Source: Thunnus maccoyii
Taxonomy: Eukaryota; Chordata; Actinopteri; Scombriformes; Scombridae
Assembly (NCBI RefSeq): GCF_910596095.1
Contig: NC_056535.1
Location: 5,675,001 to 5,739,000 of the forward strand
DNA length: 64,000 nucleotides
Direction: 5' to 3'
Shown here: piece by piece, positions 23,240-49,132 of the stretch
Layout: each line of letters opens with the position of its first letter
How positions within the stretch are numbered: the stretch's first letter is position 1
Notes under the pieces: model-generated
What the model was told of the DNA's origin: nothing
Seen by the model: the letters and a program-made list of their open reading frames with translations, nothing else
Databases searched by the model: none
Position numbers and translations under genes: made by a program

Positions 23240-23300
23240 CTGAAAACTATGTGTGTAGATTGCGTTTCTCTGATGATGCGTGTCTGACTCAGTGACGTAA
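23240..23300 (-). promoter_or_regulatory. Candidate bin2 5' UTR exon end and AP-1/CRE cluster
   Basis: On the minus strand TTTTCAG|GTGAGTGT at about 23240 is a near-perfect splice donor, suggesting a non-coding first exon upstream of the coding exon. Immediately beyond, TGACTCA (23285-23291) and TGACGTAA (23293-23300) are adjacent AP-1 and CRE-type sites. The transcription start was not determined. Confidence 0.4.
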
Positions 23301-23875
23301 AAGGTGAGCCGTGGATTAGCGGCGGTGGCTGAAATGCTGCTTTCAAATGTGCCTCTAAAACTCCTGGGGGATTTTGGATTCAAAAGTTAGGGGACTGCAC
23401 AGGGGTGTGTTTAACCGCCATTGCCTTTCTTTCTGCTGAAAATTATCTACATGATGAAATACATACTTCCTCAATAGCAGCCTATTCGTGTTGTTCATAT
23501 CTGTAGGGTACGATTTTTTTTATTTATTTATTTTTTTTACCACCAATACTATTATCACATAGCCTCATCAGCTGGTTGGTGAGCTGAGTTACGCTGTTTG
23601 CTGAGTTGGCCTCGGTTGACACATCTGCTCCTCACAATAGGCCTATGACTAACATGTTTGTTTATATTAATATGACTAACACGTATGTCCCACTCCAATA
23701 TAGCTATATATATTTGCATTTAGGCTATTTGTTAATGCAAATAGGAGTGGGAGAAGTCGCTCATTATTTTGGTGCAAGAAGAATGTAGATATGTTAAAAT
23801 AAATACATTTTTTTAAAAGTTAATTGAAAAAGTGTATTCTTATATACGTCTATCTATTGATGTCAGTGGCATTAA
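23301..23875. other. Intergenic between bin2 and txnrd3
   Basis: No coding sequence recognised. This is the bin2-proximal part of the head-to-head intergenic region. Confidence 0.4.
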
Positions 23876-24108
23876 CCCTTTCATGCATGAATTATGATAA
23901 CCTCAGTCAGGATTTTTCTCCTAAGTGTTTTTATTCCCCTTTAGGCATGAAAAAAAATATTTTAACTTCATTTTTTTTTAAACATGGGATGACACACTAG
24001 AGTCCACTGTAGTGGCTGATGTGCAACTATACCATCAAAACCCATGCACATCTAAGAAAACGGCTTTTGAATAGCTGTCCACTGTAGTGACCACTATGCA
24101 TGAAAGGG
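23876..24108. mobile_element. Non-autonomous piggyBac-like MITE, 233 bp
   Basis: The left end CCCTTTCATGCAT and the right end ATGCATGAAAGGG are perfect 13-bp inverted repeats. Both abut TTAA (23872-23875 and 24109-24112), the piggyBac duplication. Internal GTCCACTGTAGTG blocks occur twice. Its ends differ from those of the 14774 element, so it is a different family. Confidence 0.85.
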
Positions 24109-24112
24109 TTAA

Positions 24113-25690
24113 TCAGGGCCATAGCTCCCTTTAAGGACACTGATGTCATCTCCTCCATACTGTTTCTGGGAATTTGGGAGTTTTAAAGAGGACATATATA
24201 CTATTATTATTACAGGGTTGAATTTAATATTTCTGACTGAACAGTTGAAGCAAAATGATTTAATGGAAAATGTAATGTAAAGAAATTTCAATTATAAAAA
24301 AATATACTGAAACTTTTGGTGGTCATTCACAATTTTCCCAGGGGGGTGGGGGTGGCACTTCAGTGGATTTGAACTCATGACCTCAGTACTTCTAAACTCC
24401 TGGCTATGGCCCTGCATTATTACTGTACAATACAGTACAATAACTCACAGGTGTCTAGGTGTGTGTGTCTTTATCTGTTTATTTTCCAGACTTTAATTAT
24501 TTAAAGAACAAACAGAGCCGAGAGAAAAATATTAGATCAAATGTCACTGAGATCTCTTAAAGGGACACTCAATTAATTTTACACATGTATCAGTTTACTT
24601 GTCACAAAGAGTACTATTCAGGCTGTGTGGCTCTGACGGGAGCTTTCTAAAGTCTGAAAAATAATCCTGATCATGTCATCAGGGTCATCTCAGTTCATGT
24701 CTGAAACTTCAGATTTCAAAGAGAAAGTCTGTGTAACAGAATGGATGCGTAGACTTTGACAGACATGAGCATTGTACACGGCAGGGAAGGTCAAACAAAA
24801 GATGCAGTATGTTGCATTATGGGAAGTGTAGGATTCAGTGTTTTCAGTGCTTGACCCCTGTAAGAGACAATTACGTCAGAATATCTCAGCCTGCTGCTTT
24901 GATTTTGACTATCCTCTTGTTGAGTTCCCCACATTTATGCAAGTGTATTATTAAATCCCTGAGGAAACCCTTTTACTAAACAACTCATTAGACTATTTAA
25001 AGTGACACTATGAACAGAAAATATTGTGCAACAATACACTGACTCATTGATTTGAGGCTAAAATATTGCAAAGTCATTATGATTCAAAACTTTTCCCATC
25101 GTTAAAGCTCATTCAGATGATAACTTAGTGGTCTGGGTCCTCATGTAATGTATCAGTACTTATCAGCTATATGTCTCGATCACAGTAGGCCCACAGGCTG
25201 TTAACCCTGTCTGCTTAGTGCACCTGTTACTTGTCATACTTTCACCAGCAGATGGGGCTCGACACCAGACTATGTGCTCTAATCATTCAACGACCAACAC
25301 GCAGACACGTAGCGGATAACTCTGAAGTGCCCAGGGCTACCACACTATCCACAATCGACTTTACATTCTTTATTTACAATATTAAACCTTAATACATCCA
25401 TGTTATTCTTCGTTTCACATCTTTCTTAAGTTAGCTGTCTTCCAGACGCGCCTGTAGGCCCCCTCGCTTCTCTTATCATAGCCCCAATTAGTATAGGGTC
25501 TTTACATTTTATGTGAAACACGCGTTTAATTCGAAAATACTTTAATTTTCATGAGAATATTCTGGGTAATAATAGTTCTTCTGCTTTTACGGCATGTAAA
25601 TAGGCGACTCTGTGACGTTTTTGTAGGTGGGTGCGTTTTGAAGCACCAGACCGACCGTGTGGGCGGAGTTATTCCTGTTGTCAATGATGT
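24113..25690. other. Intergenic, txnrd3-proximal
   Basis: No coding sequence recognised. A tRNA-box-B-like stretch near 24360-24380 is too weak to call. Confidence 0.35.
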
Positions 25691-26008
25691 GCACTGGAAT
25701 ATGCGGTGTACATGGTGACTCAAATCTAGTGCACCACAAATTATCGAGGCTAGAAACGCTGAAAGACGTTTGGCGCGGTTGGTAGACGAGCTACTGACAG
25801 GAGAGGGAGAGGAGCCGAGGTCAGAGCTGCGGTCCTTCTGTTGTGTCGTATTTCCTCGTAGAGAAAGGACCACGGGTTACAGAGACAGTTGTACATTTAC
25901 TGAGAGAGAGTTGGGGCGGTTTTATTTAGTTTCTTTTTCTCCATATTCACCAGTCAGCCGTCTAGCTAAGCTTTGCCCTGCGCAGGCTTAGGCGGAAACT
26001 GCTCGAAA
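25691..26008 (+). promoter_or_regulatory. txnrd3 promoter and ATG-free 5' leader
   Basis: GC-richer sequence directly before the txnrd3 start. TGACTCA at 25717-25723 is an AP-1/TRE match; NRF2-type antioxidant elements share this core, but the GC of a full ARE is absent. From about 25725 to the start codon there is no ATG. An in-frame TAA lies at 25967-25969. The transcription start is unknown. Confidence 0.45.
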
Positions 26009-40041
<14,033 letters not shown>

Positions 40042-40348
40042 ACCCTGCTCGTTTAGCGGGCTGCTCTCGTATTAAACTCGCCTATCAACACCTCTCATCT
40101 TAGTTCCCAGTCAACCTCAAGCTCACCTTCACCTCCAGCCGCCTCAGTTTACAGGGCAGTTGTTTCTCAGGACAAACCTAACACGGCGGCCAGCGGCTCA
40201 CTGGGAACTAGGAGGTGACCGAAGGAAGCCGGAGCGTCCGGCTCTGGCTGAGGTAGTCTGATACGAGGGCAGCCTGCTGAACAGCGGGGTTACTCTGCTG
40301 ATATTCCTACTGGGCTCCACCAGTGTGTCCTTCTCAGAGGAGCACCAG

Positions 40349-40398
40349 CACACACACACACACTGTACCGCTGAGTATGTGTATGTGTGTGTGTGTGT
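40349..40398 (+). repeat. Complementary (CA)n and (GT)n tracts, hairpin-forming
   Basis: Seven CA units (40349-40362) and a GT run (40384-40398) lie 21 nt apart and can pair into a stem. The stem ends at the base of the SECIS in the same mRNA. Confidence 0.75.
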
Positions 40399-40465
40399 CG
40401 GGGCTGTTTGTGACGTCCTGGCCCGTAACCCTAAATATTGAGGTGGGCTAGGATCGATGTCCCTC
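40399..40465 (+). promoter_or_regulatory. txnrd3: SECIS element, form 2 type
   Basis: The RNA structure that directs Sec insertion. The non-Watson-Crick quartet is UGAC (40411-40414) against CGAU (40455-40458), giving U-U, G-A, A-G and C-C. Above it UCCUGGCCC pairs with GGGCUAGGA over nine pairs including one G-U. The apical AA sits at 40427-40428, twelve nucleotides after the quartet. CCU/AGG can make the short extra stem of a form 2 SECIS. Below, GGGG pairs with CCCU after an internal loop. The base before UGAC is G, so it is GUGA rather than the common AUGA. Confidence 0.85.
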
Positions 40466-40773
40466 TGCAGAAGCACCTGATGGTTGCCCGAACCCTTCGT
40501 CCAACCCCCAACTCACCCCTGATATACATACAATTATAGAGACTGAAATTGACTTCAATAAGACAGATTGAAACCAAGGTTTGAATGGATGGATGTTCAG
40601 CTCTGAACTCTGATCCAGCTTGTGATGGAAATTATTTAAACTGGTGTGAGTGTGTAATAGATTAAGTGTCATCATGTCTCTTCTGTTGAGCTCTATCATT
40701 CCACACATTCCACCTACCAGGATTTTAAGATGAATTTGAGGTATATACTGTACATGTTGCTGTCAATATTTGT

Positions 40774-40780
40774 TGTGTGC

Positions 40781-40860
<80 letters not shown>

Positions 40861-40887
40861 GCGCGCGTGTGTGTGTGTGTGTGTGTG
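40774..40887 (+). repeat. Long (GT)n microsatellite with CG interruptions
   Basis: About 110 bp of alternating purine-pyrimidine sequence, with GCGCGCGCG blocks near 40848 and 40862, in the txnrd3 3' UTR. Likely length-variable and Z-DNA prone. Confidence 0.9.
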
Positions 40888-41301
40888 GAGGCACCAGGGT
40901 TTACCACCTTACAGAGAACACACTTCACTAGCAAAGTGTTTTTTCTATACAAGTCTGGGCTGCAGAGGGATCAAGAGCCGGCAGACCTACACTTTTCAAA
41001 CCTTCGGCGTGCTGCATCACATTAAAGATTGAATCCAATGGAAAATACAACCGGAATTGTACTGAATGTCATGTGTTCAAAAAAAAAAAAAAAAAAAACA
41101 TTTTCTCAAGTTTTTACTCAATTAATTTAATGCCTGTTGGTTGCATCTTGCTGTTTGCCTCTGCTTTATGTGTATGTAAAAGATATATTCAGTCTAGTAG
41201 AGGACAGTATTCTGGCTGCTGTCAGTGTGACATTGGTCATCTGTATAAATGACTTGTTTGTTGGTGTCAAACCACTGTAGATTACTTCTCTCATAAGATT
41301 T

Positions 41302-41307
41302 AATAAA
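41302..41307 (+). promoter_or_regulatory. txnrd3 polyadenylation signal
   Basis: Canonical AATAAA followed within 40 nt by T/GT-rich sequence. About 1.27 kb after the UAA. Confidence 0.7.
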
Positions 41308-41330
41308 GGATGGATTCACCCTCAGTTTTG

Positions 41331-44300
41331 TCAGCATTTTCTTTTTTTTGTATTTCAAGCTGTCACTATAAACTTATAAGCCTGTCATTGTCAGCATCAG
41401 TGTATTTGTTTTTGTTGTTGTTTTTTAGGGTATCATTGTGCAGAGTATTTATGCCTAGTTTTAGCCAAGTTGTTAGCATTGCTCTTCCCTTTCGATTAAT
41501 GTACAATTTCAAAGATAACTATGGGTTTTGAATTTAGAGAACCGATAACATTTTTACTTTAACATCTGGTATTTTTAGCCTTGCTGATAGTAAAATGAAA
41601 CTATCAACTGTAAATGTGTATCACAGGAACAGTTTACTTTAATGAGGAGTCATTATCAATGGTTGTAATTATAAAAAATAGATTTATAGTTACTAACCTT
41701 TACAAGGGTTTAAACTTTATGTTCTGACTTTAGATTCTTATAAAAAGCAGGATTTAGAGGGTTTGTATAAAAACCCTAAAAGTAAAGTCTAGTGAAGTGG
41801 TTTTTCAGTGTATTTTCCTCCATGTTGGAAAGTAAGAACTACAATCATGTCTACTCACAATGTCCTCCTTTAAACCAATAGCAGGCCTCTAAAGGTGCTG
41901 TGTCATGGCTGTGACAGCAGTCATCAGCACATTGTTTCATTGTAGCCAACATTATGTATCATAAGTAGCATATTATGAGTTATTTCCTCTATAGTTGCAT
42001 TGACAATATCATAAACTATTTCAGATATTATTCATAAAGAATTAAATTAGTGAAAGAAGGATATATGAACAATATGAAGTGATAATCTGTGGACAGCATG
42101 TGAAATGTTTGCATTTTAATCAAATAATACATTTACATAGTACATTTATTATCAGTTCAACTCGTCATTTCTGTTTTGTTTAGCAACATAAGTCCACAGC
42201 TCAACCAGTAAAATGATTTCACTTGTTATAGTTGATATAAATGTGGTGAATGTGAATCACGATGATGTGTGAACATTTAATTGTATTCACACTAAATCCA
42301 TCATGTCATGAGCTCTTCCATGTTGTAAAGCTAGTGTGTGTATTGGAACAGATCTTCTATCTTTTATCATTATTGTACATTTCAAAAACATGTCAAGTGG
42401 TGACTTCTAACTGATGTAGGAAACCTCTAAAGCTCTGAAAGCTTTGACCCATTTAAGATCCTAATTTTCACCTGCTTTGGCCCTGGTCCCCGTGTTGTTT
42501 CAGGGTCCAGAGCTCCCAGCGGCCCTCATCCTCACCAGCTGCCACTCATGTCACGACAAGACGAGGGCGGGGGTGTGGGGGGGGGTATTTTGAATGTCGC
42601 TCAATCAGGTACAGTGGATCAAAATCATCCCGTTGAAGTGGGCAGCCTATTCACATCATCCACATCAGAGAGCAGTGCAGAAATAATAGCTTCATTCCCT
42701 TCGGCTGTCTGTGTTTCTGTGGGACTATTCAGCCTCCACATGTGGCGGTGTTGATCAATAGCCTCTGGGCTGGTGTGAAGCCTTTGTTGGCTTCACCGGC
42801 TCGCATCTGAAAGCGCTGTCACCTGCACGGGCTGCCATGACAACTCAAGCTTTGATGAGTTTTATTTGGCTGATACCCTTTTTATTGAGGATAATCTTAT
42901 CAGTGATATGAGCTAATTGATTCACTGGTGTTTGATATTCCAGTAACACAGTAAAACAAGAGCCTGTTTATATGTGTGAGAGGCTGCGGAGGGGTTCAAA
43001 GTTGATGTCGGCTCCTGTTGTGTGTAACGCTTAGCTTACTCACTTTATACACACTTCCTCATACATCCAAAGGAATGAAGAAGGAGTGGAGTATCAGTAT
43101 CTCAGTTTGCCATCTCATCAGGTTGGTCTTTTAAAAACAGATTCGTGACTCATCCTGCCTGAGAATCCACATCATTTATTTCATGTCTCTAAAACCACCC
43201 AAACTCACTAATTGTGATATATGCCACAGTTTGTGGATTGGTTCCCCTTAATAAACCAAAACAATTGTGCTGATCAGTTATTTTTTCCACTCTGGTTTAA
43301 CCAAAAAGAACAAAAGACAGATGTGATCTTACTGTCACATGACAAGGCTTTCTAACCTCAGTACTGGATATTGGAATAAAATGCAGCCATGTTTCTTTTA
43401 CTGTATATAGGTTTTAATCACAGGATTTTAGTGTATAGTCAAACAGAGGAAGGAGGAGCTGCTTGAATATTATATTAAGTGAAAATGAGAACAAATGAAT
43501 CTTAATTTACCTGTGAGTTTATACTCACTCCAGCTGCAATTATAGCGAAATGGTGTCTGTTGCACGGTGGGTAAATTTACACACAGGTGTTATTATACGC
43601 CAGTTAAATTAAAATGGCGCTCCTGTATGTAATTAATGTTGGAGGAGTGTAAATGAAGCAGATACTTTCCTTCATTTAATGTGGGAATGTTCTCTTGTTG
43701 GAAAAAAGTAATCAGAGTATCAGAGTTGTTGCATAAACTGCGGCCAGAATCTTTCCAGCTGTGTTTATTAGGAGACAGATACATAAATCCAAACAACCAT
43801 CTGGACTTGCACTTTCAGGTTTTATTGGTGTGTCAAGGGTTGTTTTTGGCCAGTAGGAGAGTCAGACAGAGCCTGGGTTTCACATCAACCATCTGTACAA
43901 CCTCTGGTCGCAAATAATAATGAATTATTATAATTATCAATAGAATTTCTATGAGGTTTGGTTTCATTTTATTCAAAGAAGGAAAAACAGTGCATGATCC
44001 TGCTGTTGTTATTGTGCAAATGTCCTGTTCCATTTTTGTTGTATTTATGCTGTATTTATTTGTGCTTCTTTATGTTTATTGGTATGTTTTATTAGCTGCT
44101 TCTGTTATGTTAACTCTTGTGATGTTATCTGTCCTTCACCGAGTTACTGATTTTGTCTTGTGTTGCATTATGGTTTATACAATACTTGATTTTAAAAAAA
44201 ACAGTCACCAAGCAACACCATCCTTTGCCATCCTTTACATGTGATAATAAACAAAACAAAGGCATCTTTACAATGATATTGTAAAAATCATTCCTTGAAC

Positions 44301-46419
44301 ACAAAGCATCAATAAGACAAAAGTTAGTCCACAAATTCTACTCAGCTGAAGATACTGTGGGAGTGATTTTCCCATGTAATCTGATATCAAGTTATTAAAG
44401 CACAGTGTGTAGTTCAATCATGACATTGGAAATAGTTCTATTAATACTAACGAATAAATATTGATACAGTGTAAAGCTAATAAGAGAATCTTGAGTTGGG
44501 ATTGTTCGGACAAGCTACTGTCTCCGAGGTCGAGAATGAACCTCGGTGCTTAGTTTTAAACCCAACACAGACTAGTCCGCAGAGTGCTGTGGATCAAATC
44601 GTAACAACTGCTGAGCTCACATGTCAACAGATCTATCGCCATGACAACTGAGCAAAGTACATCAGCTGATGAAGACTGTGTGATGAGGTTACAAGCTCTG
44701 GAAAAAGCTAGTAAATGAGTTGAATTTGAGTTGGGATTGTTGCTGTTGTTGTCAGAGCTGTTGCTTTCCAGCTAATACTTTGCACATCATCAGTGTTGTT
44801 TGTACAGTATATGAGAGGGAAAGTGTTCTCAAAACATCCCATAATACATGTTCGAGATCTGATCCAAAATATTAGACCAAAACACGTCCAACAATAGTCA
44901 AGAGACAACAAGAGAGTAGTCCTCAGTTTCTTTCCTTCGTGGTCCAGTTCAGTCATTTTTCATTGTATTTCCGAGAACATCTTGCAAGACCTAACCTGTG
45001 ACTGTTGCAAAAATCTTTTTACTTAACCACCCTCCAATAAGGAAGTGACATTTCAGACAACTAATATTGGAACTAGAGTGAGAACAAACCACATTGGACT
45101 TCAGTCTGTCCTCTTCCTCTGCCATGTAATTTAAATCTCTTTGCTTTCCTCCATTATGGCTCACATTATCTCAGACTTTTGTCTTGTGTGTCTCTCATTT
45201 GAAAGAACGGGCAGTTTCCTTTGATTCTTGCTGCAGCTTTGTGGAGGATGTAGTTCAGGATAAAGTTTCCTTGAAAAACTGGAGGTTGGCAGAAGGAAAT
45301 TCAAACCTGACACTATTCTGTGTAATCACTAAGAAGTCAAGAGTCATCCCTGTTTCACTATGACTTGCTGGTTTCAACACACCCCTTATTGCCACCAGCC
45401 AGCACAAGACAATGATGAAACCCACGCTTACGTAATCAAATCTCACATTTATTACAGCTGTCGACATATAAAATGACTCGCATTTTCCTTTGCGTTGTGC
45501 TTGCTGGAAATGATTAACCTTGTTGAAGTCAGTCAGAGGGTCAGAATATAGGTTTGAATGTAATGACATGATACTCAATATGGTTACTTATTGATAGCAA
45601 TGTTAACTTCCTTCACCTGAGACTGAGTCATGCAGTCATTAGTGTCTTTACCTGAAAATGCTTCTCTTATTTCCTGTAAGAATAACAAAAGTGTTGGTGA
45701 ATCCGAAAAAGCTTTTAAAATGTTTTAACCTTTTGATTCTCCATTTAGATCATAATAGGAGAAGAAAAGTCTTCACTGACAGCCAAATTCAAGGTGGTAA
45801 GACAACATGCTTCACTGTTCACTGGCAGCAATGTTCATGGAAATATTTAAATAAAAAATTCATCGCCATTCATGAAAGATTCAATGAATAATTTAAGTGT
45901 ATAAACAGCCAGTAACTTCTATCATATATAAGGAGGTTGGAGGACATGATTGGCTCCATCAGACTGATTTCATTACTTTTTTGTGCTTTCATTTTTTAAA
46001 GTCACCCTTCACTCACAAATGTGTTTTACTTCTTGTTCTTTCACCTGGATGTTTGAGGAGGAAAGTTTGTCTGCGTTCACCTTAAATTTGAGTTGAAGGC
46101 GTGTACCTACGAGCAGGATTTGTGACATCAAGTTTGGAGCCAATGGTGGTCCAGTATTCACCTTACACAAGCGTGATGTGGAAACTTGAAGCCTCCAGTG
46201 CTCAAACACTAAGAACTGACTTGACAGTGAAGTAGGAGACATCTTGTGTCCAGCTGTACAACTTTTTGAAATGAATGAATTTTTCCAGTGAAGGAGAAGT
46301 AGGAGATGTCATTTTAAGGATTGTTAATTGAACTTCGGATACAAATAATTAGTCAAAGCAGAGTATTTTTACATGTCTGGGGGGGGATCTTTAAATATTC
46401 ATGGAAATGTACATTTTCA
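41331..46419. other. Intergenic, no gene recognised
   Basis: No exon pattern or coding similarity on either strand. Short open frames such as 43951-44244 are low-complexity hydrophobic translations of AT-rich DNA. A GC-richer patch near 42480-42800 has no coding signature I can name. Confidence 0.45.
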
Positions 46420-47165
46420 GTCAATCAAGCAATCAATCAAACTTTATTTGTACAGTACCTTTCATACAGGTTAGTGCAATTCAAAATGCTCCACAGATGA
46501 CTGAAAAGCCAATAATAAGAACAACAGTAAAACAATCTAAGACTAATGCACATGAGAAATAAAAATAATGAAAATGTGATAAAACAAAAAAGATTTAAAA
46601 ATTATAATAATAAAAAATTGAGTCATAAAAATTACATTAAAAAACTAGATAAAATAGATTATAAAACAAAGACAAATAAAATCAATAACAGGGGTAAAGA
46701 ATAAGATAAAATAAAATTTTACAACATGAATACATTAAAATAAGTGAATAAAGTAAATGTGTATAAATCCTTCTTAATAAAATGTCAGGATAAAGAGGTA
46801 GTCTGTGGGTTTACACTTCCAGCTGTTGTCAGATCCTCATCAGACTGTTCCAGCAGCTCGGAGCATAAAAGCTAAAAGCTGCCTCACCAAAGGTTTTAGT
46901 CCTGCAGTTTGAAACAACCAACAGACTGGTGCCAGAGGACCTGAATGACCGTACTGGTTCATTGTAAGCATGTGAGACATACAGGCTGGTGGAAGATCAT
47001 CAAGATCTTTAAAAACAAGTAAAAGAATTTTAAAAATCAATACAGAAACTGACAGGCAACCCGTGTAAGGACTTTAAAACAGGTGTGATGTGTTCTCTGC
47101 TCTTGGTCCTGGTCAGCACTCGCAAGCTGTGGTTTCTGCAGGTTGAATATGTTTTTAAAAAGTGT
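46420..47165. repeat. LINE-3'-end-like interspersed repeat
   Basis: Starts with AATCAAGCAATCAATCAAAC and TTTATTTGTACAGTACCTTT, the usual entry into this fish repeat. It continues through CTGCCTCACCAAAGGTTTTA, AACTGACAGGCAACCCGTGT and AACAGGTGTGATGTGTTCTC. I recognise this order as a widespread teleost LINE 3' region. It is truncated, with no RT present. Confidence 0.55.
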
Positions 47166-48334
47166 GATAAGATAGATGTTTATAATAAAGCCTCAGTAAA
47201 AAGAGTACAGATGTTTAACTGATCAATGCATCTTTAGTTTAGTCTACTGTATTTTAACATCCGTCAGCCTCCACAAGTAGCTGAACGACAGCCCTCTTTG
47301 ATATAATCTATCTTGGTTAAAATATGAGGAAGTTACAGTTTTGTTTGAATCTACAGGGACAGATATGACATCATGCTGTTGATGTTATTTTGGGCCTTTC
47401 GTTCACTCACATGTTGCTTACAGTCATTGGCCTTTAGAGGGCAGCACAGTCTCACAAATGTCAGCATCCTGTTCTGGCCCAGTAAACATGATAATAGTGT
47501 TTGATGGCTGTATATTGTGTTACAATCTACCTCAAACTATAACATGTCACAGAAAAATGCTCTGCTCATAACTGTCATTGTGTTTTGCATCACACTGAGT
47601 TCAAATGATTTCAGTTTATTTGATTCATTCACACACACATTGCATGTGATCAAAGCAAAATCATTAATATCTAAATGTCTTTTTGTCCTTTGTATTAATA
47701 AGCATCCCTGCAGTCTGCTCCTATAGTAGATGATATTCCCTATAAACCAGTGCGTACCTCCTGCTCCTCCTCCACTGCTGCAGAAAATGTTCGTCATGAA
47801 TCTTCAGGGCAGGTTATGCAGCAGGAGAGCAGGGCGTTCAGCGCAGCTCCCTGCAGCAGGGAGTTGAGTCTTGGACTTGTGACAGATACACAGAGGGAAT
47901 GTACCTATGCTCTCTCTATCTTATTTCACATACATGACATCAAGCTGCTGGACAGATGAGACAGAACAACCAAATGTTGGGAAACTGTTAAGTGATGTTC
48001 TCTGCTGTCCTGTTATTTCCCCCCATAGAATGACAATCTAACACCTAAATGGCATTTTGTGGTATCATTCACAAAGACAACAGTTAAAAGAAAGAGTAAA
48101 AGTCTAAAAGTAACTACAACAGGTCAATGATACTTTACTGTCCTGTCTGCTTTCCAGTAAACAGTATTAAACTGGAATGTAAACAGCTCAGTTTCCTGCC
48201 TTATCAAGGAGCACAGATAAAGAAAAGTTCAAGGATTCAATGTGGTAGTTAATTTGAATTTTTGACGGCACAATAATCCATTAGAGTAGAAACATTAACT
48301 CATTAAGAAAGTAAAATATTTGCTTAGATTCAGT
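47166..48334. other. Intergenic, nothing recognised
   Basis: No coding or repeat signature recognised with confidence. Confidence 0.35.
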
Positions 48335-48740
48335 GATGGAAAGATTACTCAGATGCTTTCCTTACAAGTCCAAGTAAATTCAAAAATTCAAAATTTTACT
48401 TTAGTAAAAATTCAGAAGCATCAACAAAATGAACTCAGTCATCACAAGTAAAAGTATCCATTATGCAAAAAATGGGCTCTGTGAGTGTTATATTTTTATG
48501 TGTTATTTTACTGGATTATTATTGGCCTAATGATGCATTAATGTGTAAGCAGCATTTAAATGTTGCAACTGGTCAAGGTGGAGCTCATTTGAACTCCTTT
48601 ATATATACAATTTACTGTAATCTCCATTTTGTAAGATCAGGTTTTGTGTTTAAAATCTTAACCTGTGAAGTAATTATAGCTGTCAGGTACATAACTGGAG
48701 TGAAGTGAATGGTGAAATATTTGCCACTCAAATATTACTA
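48335..48740 (+). repeat. hAT-like non-autonomous repeat, decayed
   Basis: Contains GTGATGGAAAGATTACTCAG, CAAGTAAAAGTATCCATTAT, GGATTATTATTGGCCTAATG, GTGTAAGCAGCATTTAAATG and GGTCAAGGTGGAGCTCATTT. This succession is a repeat very common in percomorph genomes, usually ascribed to hAT-type elements. Confidence 0.6.
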
Positions 48741-48839
48741 GAAAATTGCATTTCCTGCAGAAAATGAGTGTGAATGCTGACAGATGAAATAAATCACAAA
48801 GCATTGCTGAAAATGCAGAAATCTGAAATGGATTTTGTT

Positions 48840-49130
48840 TTAAAAAGCTGAAAGCTGAAACGCATTGCCCTGTACTGCTGAAAAACCTGGAAATTGAAAA
48901 ATATAAAAGGGGCAGATCTGGAAGCTGAACTGCATTACCTAAAGAAGCTAAGAGTTGAAATACAGTGCTAGAAAAGCTGGAAGCTAAACGTTAATACTGC
49001 CACAGCTGGAAGTTGAAATAAATAGTCTGAAAAGGCTCAAAGAAGAAATGCTTTGTATTAATATCACACAGATGAACTGAACTGCTGAACACTTTGGAAC
49101 AGAAAAGGCCTGAAGAGCTGCGAGCTGCAA
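48840..49130. repeat. Degenerate minisatellite, about 30-bp units
   Basis: Variants of AAAGCTGGAAGCTGAAAT-GCA recur near 48846, 48917, 48949, 48972, 49002 and 49033. The units are diverged, so this is an old array. Confidence 0.5.
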
Positions 49131-49132
49131 AA

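Larger units (their letters stand above)
40042..41330 (+). other. txnrd3: txnrd3 3' UTR
   Basis: Runs from the TAA to the AATAAA at 41302-41307. It contains a CA/GT inverted pair, the SECIS, a long GT/CG microsatellite (40774-40887), an ATTAAA at 41021-41026 and an A-run at 41080-41098. The ATTAAA could give a shorter isoform. The 3' end is inferred from the hexamers only. Confidence 0.65.

Noticed and set aside
24355..24420. Minus-strand tRNA-like stretch with AGTTCAAATCC
   Set aside because: Box B plausible but box A and cloverleaf not convincing; left uncalled.
25770..25991. 73-codon frame before txnrd3 as an N-terminal extension
   Set aside because: Different frame from the glutaredoxin exon and begins with TTG; no ATG.
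40730..41032. Plus-strand open frame rich in Cys-Val over the GT microsatellite
   Set aside because: It is a translation of the simple repeat in the txnrd3 3' UTR with no family signature.
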